DNA of 64,000 nucleotides from positions 1 through 64,000 of the forward strand of contig NZ_BOQP01000007.1 in assembly GCF_018332715.1 (NCBI RefSeq), written 5' to 3'. A model generated the notes under the pieces. The model did no database searches and had not been told where the DNA came from. It was given only the letters and a program-made list of their open reading frames with translations. This stretch comes from Winogradskya consettensis (GTDB lineage: Bacteria; Actinomycetota; Actinomycetes; Mycobacteriales; Micromonosporaceae). A program made the translations under genes and the position numbers. Numbering within the stretch: the first letter of the stretch is position 1; every line of letters starts with the position of its first letter. Below, in pieces: positions 24,801-31,400 of this stretch.

Positions 24801-27092
24801 GGCGCTGCCGGGTTCGGTGCCGTCGATGCGGTGCAGGCCGCGGCTGACGGTGACGAGCTCACCGGTCCAGCCGTCGTTGAGCAGGTCGCGGATGAGGTCG
24901 AGGAGGCGGTCGGAGCAGGCGGCGAGGGCGGCGCCGGTGGACTCGGGGCCGACGTAGCTGGCGGCGTACACGATGCGGTCGGAAACGTCTCCCGCGGGAA
25001 GGGTGAGTTGTGCTGTCAGGCCGAGGTCGTCAGGGATGATCCTGGTCGTGACGGCCGACGGCCGATCCCGCAGCAGAAAGGGTGACCAGCGGCCGCGGAA
25101 GACGGAGCCGGTGTCGTAGCCGCCGGCGATCCAGCGGGCGCGCATCCCGGCGCGCTGGATCTTCCCGCTCGTGGTCTTGTCGAACTGGTCCGGGCGCACG
25201 GCGACGACCGTGGCGCCGATGATCTGCAGGCGTTCGGCGAGGTGGCGGCGGATGCGGCTGAGCAGTTCGGGGTCCGGGGCACCGGCCGGGACGAACAGGA
25301 CGGCGATGCGTTCGATGCCCTCGGCGTCGGGCACGCCCAGGGCCGCGACGAAGCTGACCGCGACGCCGTCGACCTCGCCGACGGCGTCCTCGATCTCGTG
25401 GCAGAAGTAGTGGACGCCGTTGACGATGATGACTTCCTTGGCCCGCCCCGTGATCGTCATACGTCCTTCGTGGACGAACGCGAGATCACCGGTGTCGAAC
25501 CAGTCGCCGTCGGGGAACGCCTCGCGGTTGGCCTCGGGGTTGTGCAGGTAGCCGGGGAGTACGCGCTCGGAGCGGACCTGGAGCCGGCCGATGTGCCGTT
25601 CCGGCAGGGCGGTGCTGCCGTCGGCGGCGGTCACGCGCATCTCGGTGCCGGGCACGGGCGGGCCCATGCTGAGCAGGGTGCTGTCGCCCTGGGCGGGCCG
25701 GTCGTGCAGGTCGAGTCGTACGCCGCCCGCGCCGACCCGCACGTGCTGAGCGGCCGTGTCGTCGAACGGCTGGTAGCCGGTGACCGTACAGGTCTCCGCC
25801 ATGCCCCAGGCGAGCAACAAAGGACGGACGCCGAGGCCGAACTGTTCGGTCGCTTCCGCGAACCTGCGCATCACGGGTTCGGTGCACTGCTCGCCCGCGT
25901 TCACCAGGCTGCGTACGTGCCGCAGGTCCCAGCTGCGCGGATCGCCACGGCGCAGCGCCTCGGCAACGAGTTTGAACCCGAAGTTCGGGGACCAGCTGTG
26001 CTCGGCGCGGTATTCCTGCAGCAGGTCGAGCCAGCGCAGCGGGTCGGCGAGGATCAGCGACGTGGCGACGTGGACGCTCGGGCTGCCGAGCAGGATCGGG
26101 CCGAGATGCGTCATGACCAGGGCGGCGACGTGGTCGAGCGGGAGCCAGTTGAGGGCGGTGTCACCGTCGCGGAACCGGCCGGCGTGCCGGGCGCCCTGGG
26201 CGTAGCGGAGCAGGCCGCGGTGGGTCAGCGGAATGATCTTGGACTGGCTGGTGCTGCCCGAGGAGAGCTGCAGGACGGCGACGTCACCGGCGGCGGGCAG
26301 GTGCGGGTCGGGGGCGGGTGCGGCGCCGGCGTACGCCGCGAGGTCGTGAACGCGCATGCCGTCGCCGCCCGCGTAACCGGTGAGGGCCGCGACCGTGGCA
26401 CCGCCGGACAGGACCGGGGGTTCGCCGAGCGTGCGCCACGCGTGCATCAGCTTGTCGAGGGTGGCGTTGCGCTGCTCGTATCCGGGCGCCTGGGCAACGG
26501 CGACGGGCTGCACGCCGCCGAGCACGCAGGCCCAGAGGGCGGTGAAGTGGCCGGTCAGGGTCGGAGCGTGCAGGATCACCGGGTCGCCGGGGCGCAACCC
26601 CTCGCCGCGCAGGCCGGTGAGGGTGCGTAGGGCGGCGTCACGCAGTTGCGCGTACGTGAGGTGGCGGGTGCCGTCCGCCTCCACCAGGGTGAGGCCGCGG
26701 TCGGGGAAGCGGTTGGCGGCTCGGAGCAGGGCTCGGACCAGGTCGGGTGGGTCGTCGGGTCCGGTGGGCAGGGTGCCGCCGCCGATGATCGCGGCCGGGC
26801 CCTCCGGGATTTCCGGGGTGACCGGTGTTTCCTGCCGGGCCGATGGAGCCGACACGGCATGCATGACAGACCGGTCAAGATCGCCCTCATCGGTACGCGC
26901 GATGCCCGTCACCGCCGTGACCTGGGGTAACTCCCGCGTGAACGGTAGTACCGCCGCGGTGACGATGCGCCGGGCATCCCTCGCGTCGACTCCCGGCGCC
27001 GGCACCACGAAGACCTCGCCAGGGCCTGCTGCGAAGTCCGCGATGTCCTCGCAGGCGGCCAGCGCGGCGGTCAACTCGTCGAGCTCTGGCAT
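12900..27092 (-). CDS. Hybrid PKS-NRPS megasynthase (AL-KR-ACP-KS-AT-ACP-AMT-LLM-C-A-PCP-C)
   Basis: 4,730 aa. Residues 1-105 resemble a ligase C-terminal stub. Domains: FAAL-like acyl-AMP ligase (110-665; SSGSTS 277-282); KR (680-1075; TGGRGG 851-856, Tyr987); ACP (Ser1124); KS (1175-1600; Cys1351, His1487, His1524); AT (1690-2000; Ser1791, HAFHS motif, so malonyl-CoA); ACP (Ser2124); class III PLP aminotransferase (2365-2815; Lys2649); luciferase-like monooxygenase (2937-3290); C (HHLVIDT 3412-3418); A (3755-4195; FDAS at 3896); PCP (Ser4232); C (HHGVCDG 4428-4434). Prediction: a starter acid is loaded and extended once, the beta-keto group becomes an amine, the alpha carbon is hydroxylated, and the chain is joined to one amino acid, then released or passed on by the last C domain. 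AAGGG precedes the ATG by 6 nt. TTA codons at residues 55 and 3008. Confidence 0.95.
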   Translation of the reverse strand: MPELDELTAALAACEDIADFAAGPGEVFVVPAPGVDARDARRIVTAAVLPFTRELPQVTAVTGIARTDEGDLDRSVMHAVSAPSARQETPVTPEIPEGPAAIIGGGTLPTGPDDPPDLVRALLRAANRFPDRGLTLVEADGTRHLTYAQLRDAALRTLTGLRGEGLRPGDPVILHAPTLTGHFTALWACVLGGVQPVAVAQAPGYEQRNATLDKLMHAWRTLGEPPVLSGGATVAALTGYAGGDGMRVHDLAAYAGAAPAPDPHLPAAGDVAVLQLSSGSTSQSKIIPLTHRGLLRYAQGARHAGRFRDGDTALNWLPLDHVAALVMTHLGPILLGSPSVHVATSLILADPLRWLDLLQEYRAEHSWSPNFGFKLVAEALRRGDPRSWDLRHVRSLVNAGEQCTEPVMRRFAEATEQFGLGVRPLLLAWGMAETCTVTGYQPFDDTAAQHVRVGAGGVRLDLHDRPAQGDSTLLSMGPPVPGTEMRVTAADGSTALPERHIGRLQVRSERVLPGYLHNPEANREAFPDGDWFDTGDLAFVHEGRMTITGRAKEVIIVNGVHYFCHEIEDAVGEVDGVAVSFVAALGVPDAEGIERIAVLFVPAGAPDPELLSRIRRHLAERLQIIGATVVAVRPDQFDKTTSGKIQRAGMRARWIAGGYDTGSVFRGRWSPFLLRDRPSAVTTRIIPDDLGLTAQLTLPAGDVSDRIVYAASYVGPESTGAALAACSDRLLDLIRDLLNDGWTGELVTVSRGLHRIDGTEPGSAPAALTASIGESLALEHPGLRVWHLDLPGHDVDADAAALQSALDANWQHHEPVIAWRGRPLVWRLHAAEPAPDNAEPLLRRGSRWLVTGGRGGVAAALLGALPHGLDLLVTGRGSASPDSDPALLALTAAGHRVSYSSALDLEQAVVAFEDDGGAPLDGVLHLAGDYALEPLADTEADRWRAHTYAKVEGSLAVAAVLARRPGCRLVAFSSLVARVPVAGAGAYAAGNRFLEALCDQLAATNPVWCLSWGAWRGTGISRGQRGIEDTLRRYARVTEPAAAAAQTLTALTLAPGHLLLGVDPAATRFRGLIQPPSLLAPSAAVPARATPPATMDSGVHRLVRDALPPGIPDHTPFYDAGLDSVAILRAHTLLEQSLGRTLPQTMLFEHGTPAALAAHLAGDRRPADSPLATTADTRIAVIGIALRFPEAGTTAQYWQNLLDGRISIRRFTRDELLTAGLSATLVDDPQFVPASGALEDIAGFDAELFAISPREAALMDPQHRKFLEVCHEALEDGGYAGTNRPIALYAGSGMHLYSLRTYLREQLAGLDPADQVAALQATIGNESDFLASRVAYKLGLTGPAVSVQTACSTSLVAVHQAVRALLAGDAEMALAGASALHIPGIAGYRYEQGSILSPTGTCRAFDASADGTVGGNGVAAVLLKPLDRALADGDTVHAVITGTAVNNDGADKAGYAAPSVTGHAAVIRRALTAAGLGPDDIGYLETHGTGTPVGDPIEIEALRTVYATRRRPLTLGAVKPNIGHLDTCAGMAGLIKAILAIRHGVIPPIAGLHQPSPALRLGDSPFVLPTTAAPWPLGQPRRAGISALGVGGTNAHVIIEQAPPQVPTPPSSPGYLIPLSAVATEPLATLAERVADRLEDAEPPTPADVLTTLGEGRRRYVSRLVVWGETASETATSLREHAAALRSATVPLPLHGVTGRATAAADSVVFALSGQGTDTTRAAAELMHYPIARDTLRECATLHDRWWGGDLFTSARGNTALDQPALLAIQVAQGRLLSAMGINPDVLIGHSAGEYAALCLAGALNLPDALFLTALRGNLMRQRTAPGAALAVLTDDTTAAELCEILPGLTHTVRNSPDNQVIAGTPEAIHQARAALDDAGIRYRPLTAEHAFHSAAMDPILTDLTIQADLLTWHPLQIPLVNHPAGTLLNGTHVAHHTRSQADYRTALESLHTAGHRTFLELGPAATLTALGQSWPDTTWIPLARKTGGVPQAAADLFRTGHPLTFTPLTPPAHRIPLPTTPFRPTPHWHTRPTPATPTPAPSAAADSEAGAGPADAELISVAPAVVLPAAGGLPAMPSHPSAAAPAVATIVLTRVQEITARHLGTSPADLPTDRPFFDLGADSLLMINMLRELESTFGIRIAMRELFEDYDTAALLAQTITTRMPPTQQAALATIAVTSTVPSPSPDMASVPAIAPPTAAPSSPLPAAAPLAAIHPAAEPGPAAAPAQAARPMATPSVQVAAPASVPAAAPHTSAAASPTFGAPAHLSPPSGSASPARDEIVRSQLDLIGRFTDLMAQQLQAMPADPTAPPPSPPASALPPPSPQPLSVPQPPSVPQFPSAPGPSGEAQFGPRPQAIPRSATSGRMDARQQQHVDDLIKRYTARTATSKQITQRHRRRLADSRAVVGFRRATKEMLYPIAARSSKGAHMIDVDGNSYVDITMGFGTLLFGHEPAFVTDAVSAFLDNGMRFGPRSEETGEVAELLCELTGMDRAAFATTGTEANSGALRIARAYTGRSVVVTFEGSYHGHIDPVLSRSVPDGAGLRTVPVSEGIPDSAVAEIRVLTYGDPASLEAIAREAGQIAAVVIEPVPSRHPDRQPVEFVRHLRELCDRHGIVLIFDEMLTGFRPHQQGAQALFNVRADLATYGKVLGGGYPIGAIAGRADIMDWVDGGFWSYGDASAPPQDTTFFGGTYLQHPVSMVAAKAVLQHLRDEGPALQEHLNARTTGLATTLNDYFTEEEFPLRLHHFGSLFRFTSTASLDLFFHHLLLNGIHVWEWRNFFLSTAHTDADLTLITNAAKTSLTDLRAAGFFPHPEAHAAMTPPALTAPALTAPALTAPAAMTDSAAMNAPAPRAPAPTAASAAPAIPAPAAAAIASTAIASTAATTWPGVTASPAATNVQSGRPTPTHSTQVPRTPDTTRPGTRAVEQTPKRSPKKPDLSLYFFGDYPRESAQAKYTAIIDAATFGDEHGLHAVWLPERHFDSFGGIFPDPAVLAAALATRTTRIGLRAGCVVLPLHDPILVAEQWSMVDNLSGGRVALGCASGWHARDFVLAPHAYGDHRDRMYEGIDRIKQLWRGEAVTGTAGDGTQTEVRLFPRPIQPMPDFYTAVVGNPDSYRRAGAAGLGVITNLMAQTVEQLAANIAIYRAARHDAGLDPEAGRVVLLLHTYLGDDGEQARAEAFEPFCDYLRSSLALFGQLTNSLGMHIDLDSTPADDLEFLLRRAYERYTTDRALIGGARECAPLVARLTELGVDEVGCFVDFGVPPDRMLAGLPGIEQLGDLLEVGERTRTLTPAQEQMWLAEQTGPGPAYTESVFVRLTGDLDVTALGAAFDLVVQRHPLLRATFAEVDGAPRMLVGDARPRPLPVTEGETEAGAVDAETRHRFDLTAGPLFEPRLIREAPQQHLLVVRMHHLVIDTLSAEILTREISTAYRAYKDDRDPGLPALPPAPQRESNRNDVDQQFWVTTLADRAARAELPADRPRPLRPTGAGENVRTTIDDAQHDRIAQFCREHRVTVYTVLVSALAIALRRLTGEPDVIIGSPVADRPDGTEQQVGPYLSTLPIRVRVNDRDGFADLTRSVRTTVLDAHDHRSLGLPAILAATHADKLFDVVIQYDRAPVFALDLPGVDADPLPLAARRAPFDLTFSFTGWDLRLDYATDLFDEPTARRVLDQFLLALRTGLARPGAALASLPRLTAADAAHLTLWQHGRPPAPYAQTPITTPTPIHEPTAAAVVTLTVHEPTGITTAQQLQEKAAALAATLRSAGAGPGTLVGIELPRGADAVTAMLATLWTGAGYVPLDPAQPAARRAEIAAAAQVVTVVTPEMFSTVDTAERFEPVTPDPDDTAYVLYTSGSTGRPKGCRIPHRAIANTVAWWIDDLAVTAADRLSWYCSPGFDASCVEVWPAVRTGAALFPVPDDIRLEPEKLQRWLIDNRITVAMFPTPMGELLLDLDWTGETPALRHLVVGGDRLRHCGPATLPFALTNIYGPTEATVACTTARVSPGTVGAPPIGRPVPGMWVRVLDEHGEPVPPGVPGELYVGGVQLSDGYLGAPDETKQRFVQHDRFGAAYRTGDVGRWRNDGQLEFLHRNDEQVQIRGYRVEPGEVEHRLRGLPGVREAAVRSLPDHRGEVMLAGYVVADSDTVTPESLTNALATDLPAYMIPSVWTLLPALPVTANGKLDRAALPTPITPAPAPMSAANTLESRLHELWCAEIGRTAIGVHETFFAAGGHSLGAVRLLNRVRTEFGRAPGVQEFLSHPTIHRMAQLLRKDVDPEVVRSAPAAVVQARQRESTLASDVPSVLTIAVRFTLTGAVDHSALQQAVTALAERHPALRTRYAVQNNTVIQQVLRPLPVPLTVRTEPRSHWNTIATQWAALPFALDDEPGFRATLLTTPPPSPPLHPGSEPAPSPAPGFTAAEPTAELLLAIHHGVCDGWSLGVMTEDLAELYRAAQTNTPADLPVLDADFIDFADWERAYLQDPRTRQELQTWADTVTPGLHTLVLPTDHPRTPDQSRSGAAHYTELPSALMDKLSAYATERTSTPYAVLAAAFAWFAHHLTGAGTIPLNSTVANRPDARFDRVVGVFANAAWLIIPTTGARTFNDLVDRATRATWQMLAMQSIPSRTQTAALGEAVASPERVYFAMLDEGDTELRLPGLAPAPARPIDLPGARGDQAWQLQPLPNGTLRLEIIYATALFSEPTVAAWATRYLTLLTQALTDPTAPLPPPDRTP

Positions 27093-27158
27093 GGAAGGCC
27101 CTTCTGCTCAGGCTTGTCTCGCTGCGTCACGCTGGTGATGGGTCACGCTGGTGATGGG

Positions 27159-28424
27159 TTACGCCTGCGATGGGTCACTCCTGTGAAGAGCGCGGCGGCC
27201 GATGATCAGTGGTGGGACGATCGCCAGCAGGATGACGAGGCCGTGCATGAGCGTGGCCGTCCACAGCGGATTCCAGAGTTCGACCAGGACGCCGGCGACG
27301 AGCATTCCCGCGCCGAGCCCGCCGTTCTCCGCCATCGCGGTGAAGCCGAACGCGTAGCCCCGGTACGGCTCGGGTTCGGCCTGGATGCGCGTCGAGTAGG
27401 TGATCTCGGTGTAGCCGTCCGCGATGCCCGCTATCAGGGCGACCAGGAGCATCAGCGGGAACGGGAGCCCGGTGAACGCGGCGACGAAGGCCAGCGACAT
27501 GACGCAGGTGCCGATGAGGAAGCCGCGCTGGGTGCGGCCCGGCTCGTCGTAACGGTCGCCGAGGCGCCGGCGCACGACGCGTACACCCTGGTGGGCGAGG
27601 ATGAGGCCGACCGCCCAGACCGCGAAGAACAGACCCAGGAAACCGGCCGGGTCACCGGGGTGGTTCTCGGTGGCGTAGACGGGCAGGCCGACGTTGTGCG
27701 AGGCCGAGCCGAACGCGTCGACGGCGCGGACGGCGACGATGACGCCGATCGCGGGGACGGCGGTGAGCACGACCCAGCTCCTGGTGCGGCGCGGACGTTC
27801 CACCTCGGACTCCCGCCGCGGTGCGGCGAAATTCATCGGGACGAGGATCAGGATCGCCGCCGGCACGAGGAAGGTCGCGGCGTCGATGGCGAAGGCGGCC
27901 CGGTAACCGAGCCATCCGACGAGCACGCCACCGGCCGCGAACCCTGCAGCGGTCGCCACCGCGCGCCCGGTGACCAGCAATCCGTTGGCGGCGACCCGCT
28001 GGTCGGCGCCGACGAGATCCGGGACGCTGCTGCGCAGCAGGACCGCCGACGTGGTGCCCAGCAGCCCGGCGACCACCGCGACGACCGGCAGCAGCACGAG
28101 CTGGGTCTGTTGCGGGGTGACCGCCAGCGCCGTGAGCGTGGCGGCCTGCACGATGTTGCAGCCGATCAGGACGGGCCGCCGGGGCAGCCGGGCGGCGATC
28201 CAGCCGGCGCCGAGCCCGGCGAGGAATCCGCAGCCCAGGCGCAGGGCGAGGAACGCGCCGACGCCGACGGCGCTGCCCGTGGCCTGGTAGACGAACAGGT
28301 TCAGGGCCACCATGTTGAGGAAGCCACCGAACGTGGAGATCATGCTTCCGGCTGCCAGCAGACGGAACCGTGACAACGATCCGACCCGCGGTGGCGATGA
28401 GGTCAGGCTGGTGAGGTCTGCCAC
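27159..28424 (-). CDS. MFS transporter, EntS-like exporter family
   Basis: 421 aa with about 12 transmembrane helices. The N-terminal half contains the MFS_3/enterobactin-exporter-like pattern (ISTFGGFLNMVALNLFVYQA, then a cytosolic RLPRRPVLIG loop after helix 2). The central loop carries ESEVERPRRTRSWV. It is transcribed in the same direction as the megasynthase gene, 66 nt upstream, and the gap holds only short GTGATGGGT repeats, so the two probably form an operon; export of, or resistance to, the megasynthase product is the natural inference. Confidence 0.85.
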   Translation of the reverse strand: MADLTSLTSSPPRVGSLSRFRLLAAGSMISTFGGFLNMVALNLFVYQATGSAVGVGAFLALRLGCGFLAGLGAGWIAARLPRRPVLIGCNIVQAATLTALAVTPQQTQLVLLPVVAVVAGLLGTTSAVLLRSSVPDLVGADQRVAANGLLVTGRAVATAAGFAAGGVLVGWLGYRAAFAIDAATFLVPAAILILVPMNFAAPRRESEVERPRRTRSWVVLTAVPAIGVIVAVRAVDAFGSASHNVGLPVYATENHPGDPAGFLGLFFAVWAVGLILAHQGVRVVRRRLGDRYDEPGRTQRGFLIGTCVMSLAFVAAFTGLPFPLMLLVALIAGIADGYTEITYSTRIQAEPEPYRGYAFGFTAMAENGGLGAGMLVAGVLVELWNPLWTATLMHGLVILLAIVPPLIIGRRALHRSDPSQA

Positions 28425-28475
28425 GCGGCCAGCATGACAGCCTCAAGGTCATCGATCAATGACGTCGATGGGAAT

Positions 28476-31400
28476 CTATAACGGACAGTCCTGAGCGGCG
28501 TAGCTGCGGACCCGGTTGCGGCCTGCGCCTTTGGCCTCGTAGAGGGCCGTGTCGGCGCGGGAGAGAAGCAGGCCCGGAGAAATCTCACCGTCGTGGGCGG
28601 CGACGCCGACGCTGACGGTGACGACGCCGCCGAGGCCGCGTTCGTGCGGGATCCGCTGGGCCTCGACGGCCGCGCGGACCCGTTCGGCGACGCGCAGGGC
28701 CTCGGCGGGCGGGGTGTCGGCGAGCAGGAGCGCGAATTCCTCGCCGCCGTAGCGGAACACGAGGTCGGAGCCGCGTACGTTCTCGGCGAGGGTGGCGGCG
28801 ACCCGGGCCAGGCAGTCGTCGCCGGCGGGATGACCGTACGCGTCGTTGAAGAGTTTGAAGTGGTCGACGTCGAGCAGGACGAGGGTGAACCGCGTTTCCC
28901 GGTCGAGCGCCCGGTCGAAGCCCCGGCGGTTGGCGATGCCGGTCAGCGCGTCGGTGGTGGTGAGCTGTTCCAGGCTGCGGTTGGCCGCCTCGAGTTCCGT
29001 GGTGCGTGCGGCGACCTTGGCCTCCAGTGACGCGTAGAGGCGGGCGTTCTCGATCGAGATGACCAGCTGCCCGGTGATCATCTTGACGGCGTCGAGGCGG
29101 TCCGCGGTGAACGCGGCGCTGCTGTGCGAGCGGGTCAGGATGAGGATCGCGTTCACCGCGCCGTGGTGCAGCGCCGGCACGGCCAGCAGCGAGCAGCGGT
29201 CGAGACCGGCGAAGCACGGGTCGCGCAGGAACCGGTCGTCGCGGGTGACGTCGTCGACCAGGACCGGCTCGGCGGTGCGCTCGACGTAATGGAACACGCC
29301 GATCGGCAGCAGCCCCCGGTTCGCGGCCTCGACCACGCCGAGCGGGCGGCCGCCGGTGTGCTCCGACGGGGGCACGTACCAGTCGCCGGTGTCCTGGTCA
29401 TGGATCGTCACGACGACATCGGTGGCGCCGGTGAGACCGGCCAGCTGGTCGACGATGCTGTGGTGCAGCCGCTCCAGGTTGGTCTCGGAGCTGATCGCCT
29501 GGGACGCGCGCAGCAGGGCGAGGGTGTCGATCGTGTCGGCGCGCAGGGCGCTCGTGACCGTGGTGCCACTGTGGCTGGTCGCGGCGGTCCCGCGCAGGGC
29601 CGGGAACTCGGCGTCGAGCTGGGCGGTCCTGCCGGTCGCGCCCCACGCCGCCCAGGCCTGCCGGGCCTGCAAGAGGGTCCGCTGGGCCGCGTCGGGCAGG
29701 GCCTGGGTGAGCTGGAACCGGCCGAGACGCTCCGCGGCCAGGGCCTGGTGCCAGGGTCGCTGCTGCAGGGCGGCCAGCTTCCGGCATTGATCGTACGCCG
29801 TGAGCGCGGCCCGGAAATCGCCTCGCGCCCAGGCGTACTCGGCATCGACGAGCGCGGCGAGATGAGCGAAGTTGGCCGGCGCTGTCGCCGCACAGGTGCG
29901 CAGATGGTCTCGGCACCGCTCGATCTCGGCGTCGCCGTCCGGCTCCCCCGTGTCGCGGCGTCGCTCGGTCAGTGACAGAGCGCGCAGCAGGCGGATCAGG
30001 GACGTCGCATAACCGGACACCGCGGCGCGCAGCCGGTAGGCCTCGGCTGCATGAACGTGCAGCGCCTCGGTGTCCGCGGAGAGCGCGGCGGCCAGCGCAC
30101 GGTAGGTGTGATCGATCCCGGCGGCGAACGGACTGGCCTCACGGACCGGCAGCACCTCCTCGCCCGGCGGCGTCTCGTCGCGGGTGCCCAGGAGGGTGCG
30201 GAGGAGGTGACGGTGGGCGGCGACGACGGGCTGGATCTGGGTGTGCCCGTTGCGGGTGGTGAAGGCCTCGGTGGTGGCGATCTCCTCGGCGTACGTGTCC
30301 AGGGTGCGGCCGCATTCGAGCTGCGCGCTGAGCAGGGTGAGGGCGGCGTGCCCGGCCATCTGCGGGTCGTCGCCGCGCATCAGTGCCGTGCGGGCCAGCG
30401 CGGCCTGTTCGATGCTGCGTTCCAGCGGGCCGGTCCAGGGCATGACGTGCAGCGACTGGCGGTGCCGCAGCATCGCGGTGAGCGGCTCGAACCCGCGCGC
30501 CGAGCAGAACGCGAGCATGTGGTCGCCGACGGCCTGGCTCAGGGCGAGGTCGCCGAGCGCGGGTGTCACCACCGGGCTGATCACGCCGAGCAGCGCGGCG
30601 AGCTCCGCGCACGGTCCCTCGTGGACCCACATCCGCCGGCCCTGCAGCACGAACCACGCGACGAGGGTTTGTTCCTGCAGGAAGTACGCCGTCGGGCTGA
30701 GCCGGTTGAACAGTCGCGCCGTCGCGAGGACCACGGGCCGGTCCGCCTCGGGACGGGCCAGGTCCTGGCTGAGGTTCAGCTCACCCGCCCACCGTGCGAG
30801 CTCGGCGACCCGCGCGGCTGGCACGGGCTCCGCGGGGGCCGGCGTGGTCTGACCCAATCGGCGCAGGAGGGCGAGGCCGAGGTCGAGGGCGGCGCGGTGG
30901 CGGTTGCGCTGGGTGAGGCTGCCGATCTGGATGCACGCGGGGCCGGCGAGGTCCATCGGGGCGGTGATCGCGTCCTCGATCGCCGCGTAGTCGGCGTCGG
31001 CCGCGCCGAGCAGGCCGAGCGAGTAGCGGACGGCGTGGCGCCGGACCCGTATCTCCAGCAGGTCGTCGCCGTCGAGGAGGTCGGCGGCGGCGGTGAGGAA
31101 GCGGTTGGCGGTGGCGTGGTTGCCGGCGGTGAGGGCGTGTTCGGCGGCGGCGCGGTAGTACGAGCGGACGCGGCGTTGCTCGTCCTCGGGCAGGTCTGCG
31201 CCCGCGGCCAGGTACTGCTCGGCGGCCGGGACGGTGCAGGTGGCGTCCTGGGCGAGGCGGCGGGCGAGGGCGAGGCGGTGCCCGGCCCTGCCAGGGATGT
31301 CGCCGGTGTCGAAGGCGGCCTGGTGCACGCGGTCGTGCCGGAAACGCAGGAGCTGGCCGTGGTCGCCGAGGTCGGTGTGCTGCCAGAGGAGCAGCCCGTC

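Noticed and set aside
23700..25030. KR of the megasynthase as a dead domain
   Set aside because: The cofactor loop and the Lys, Ser, Tyr and Asn positions are all present, so inactivity cannot be assumed.
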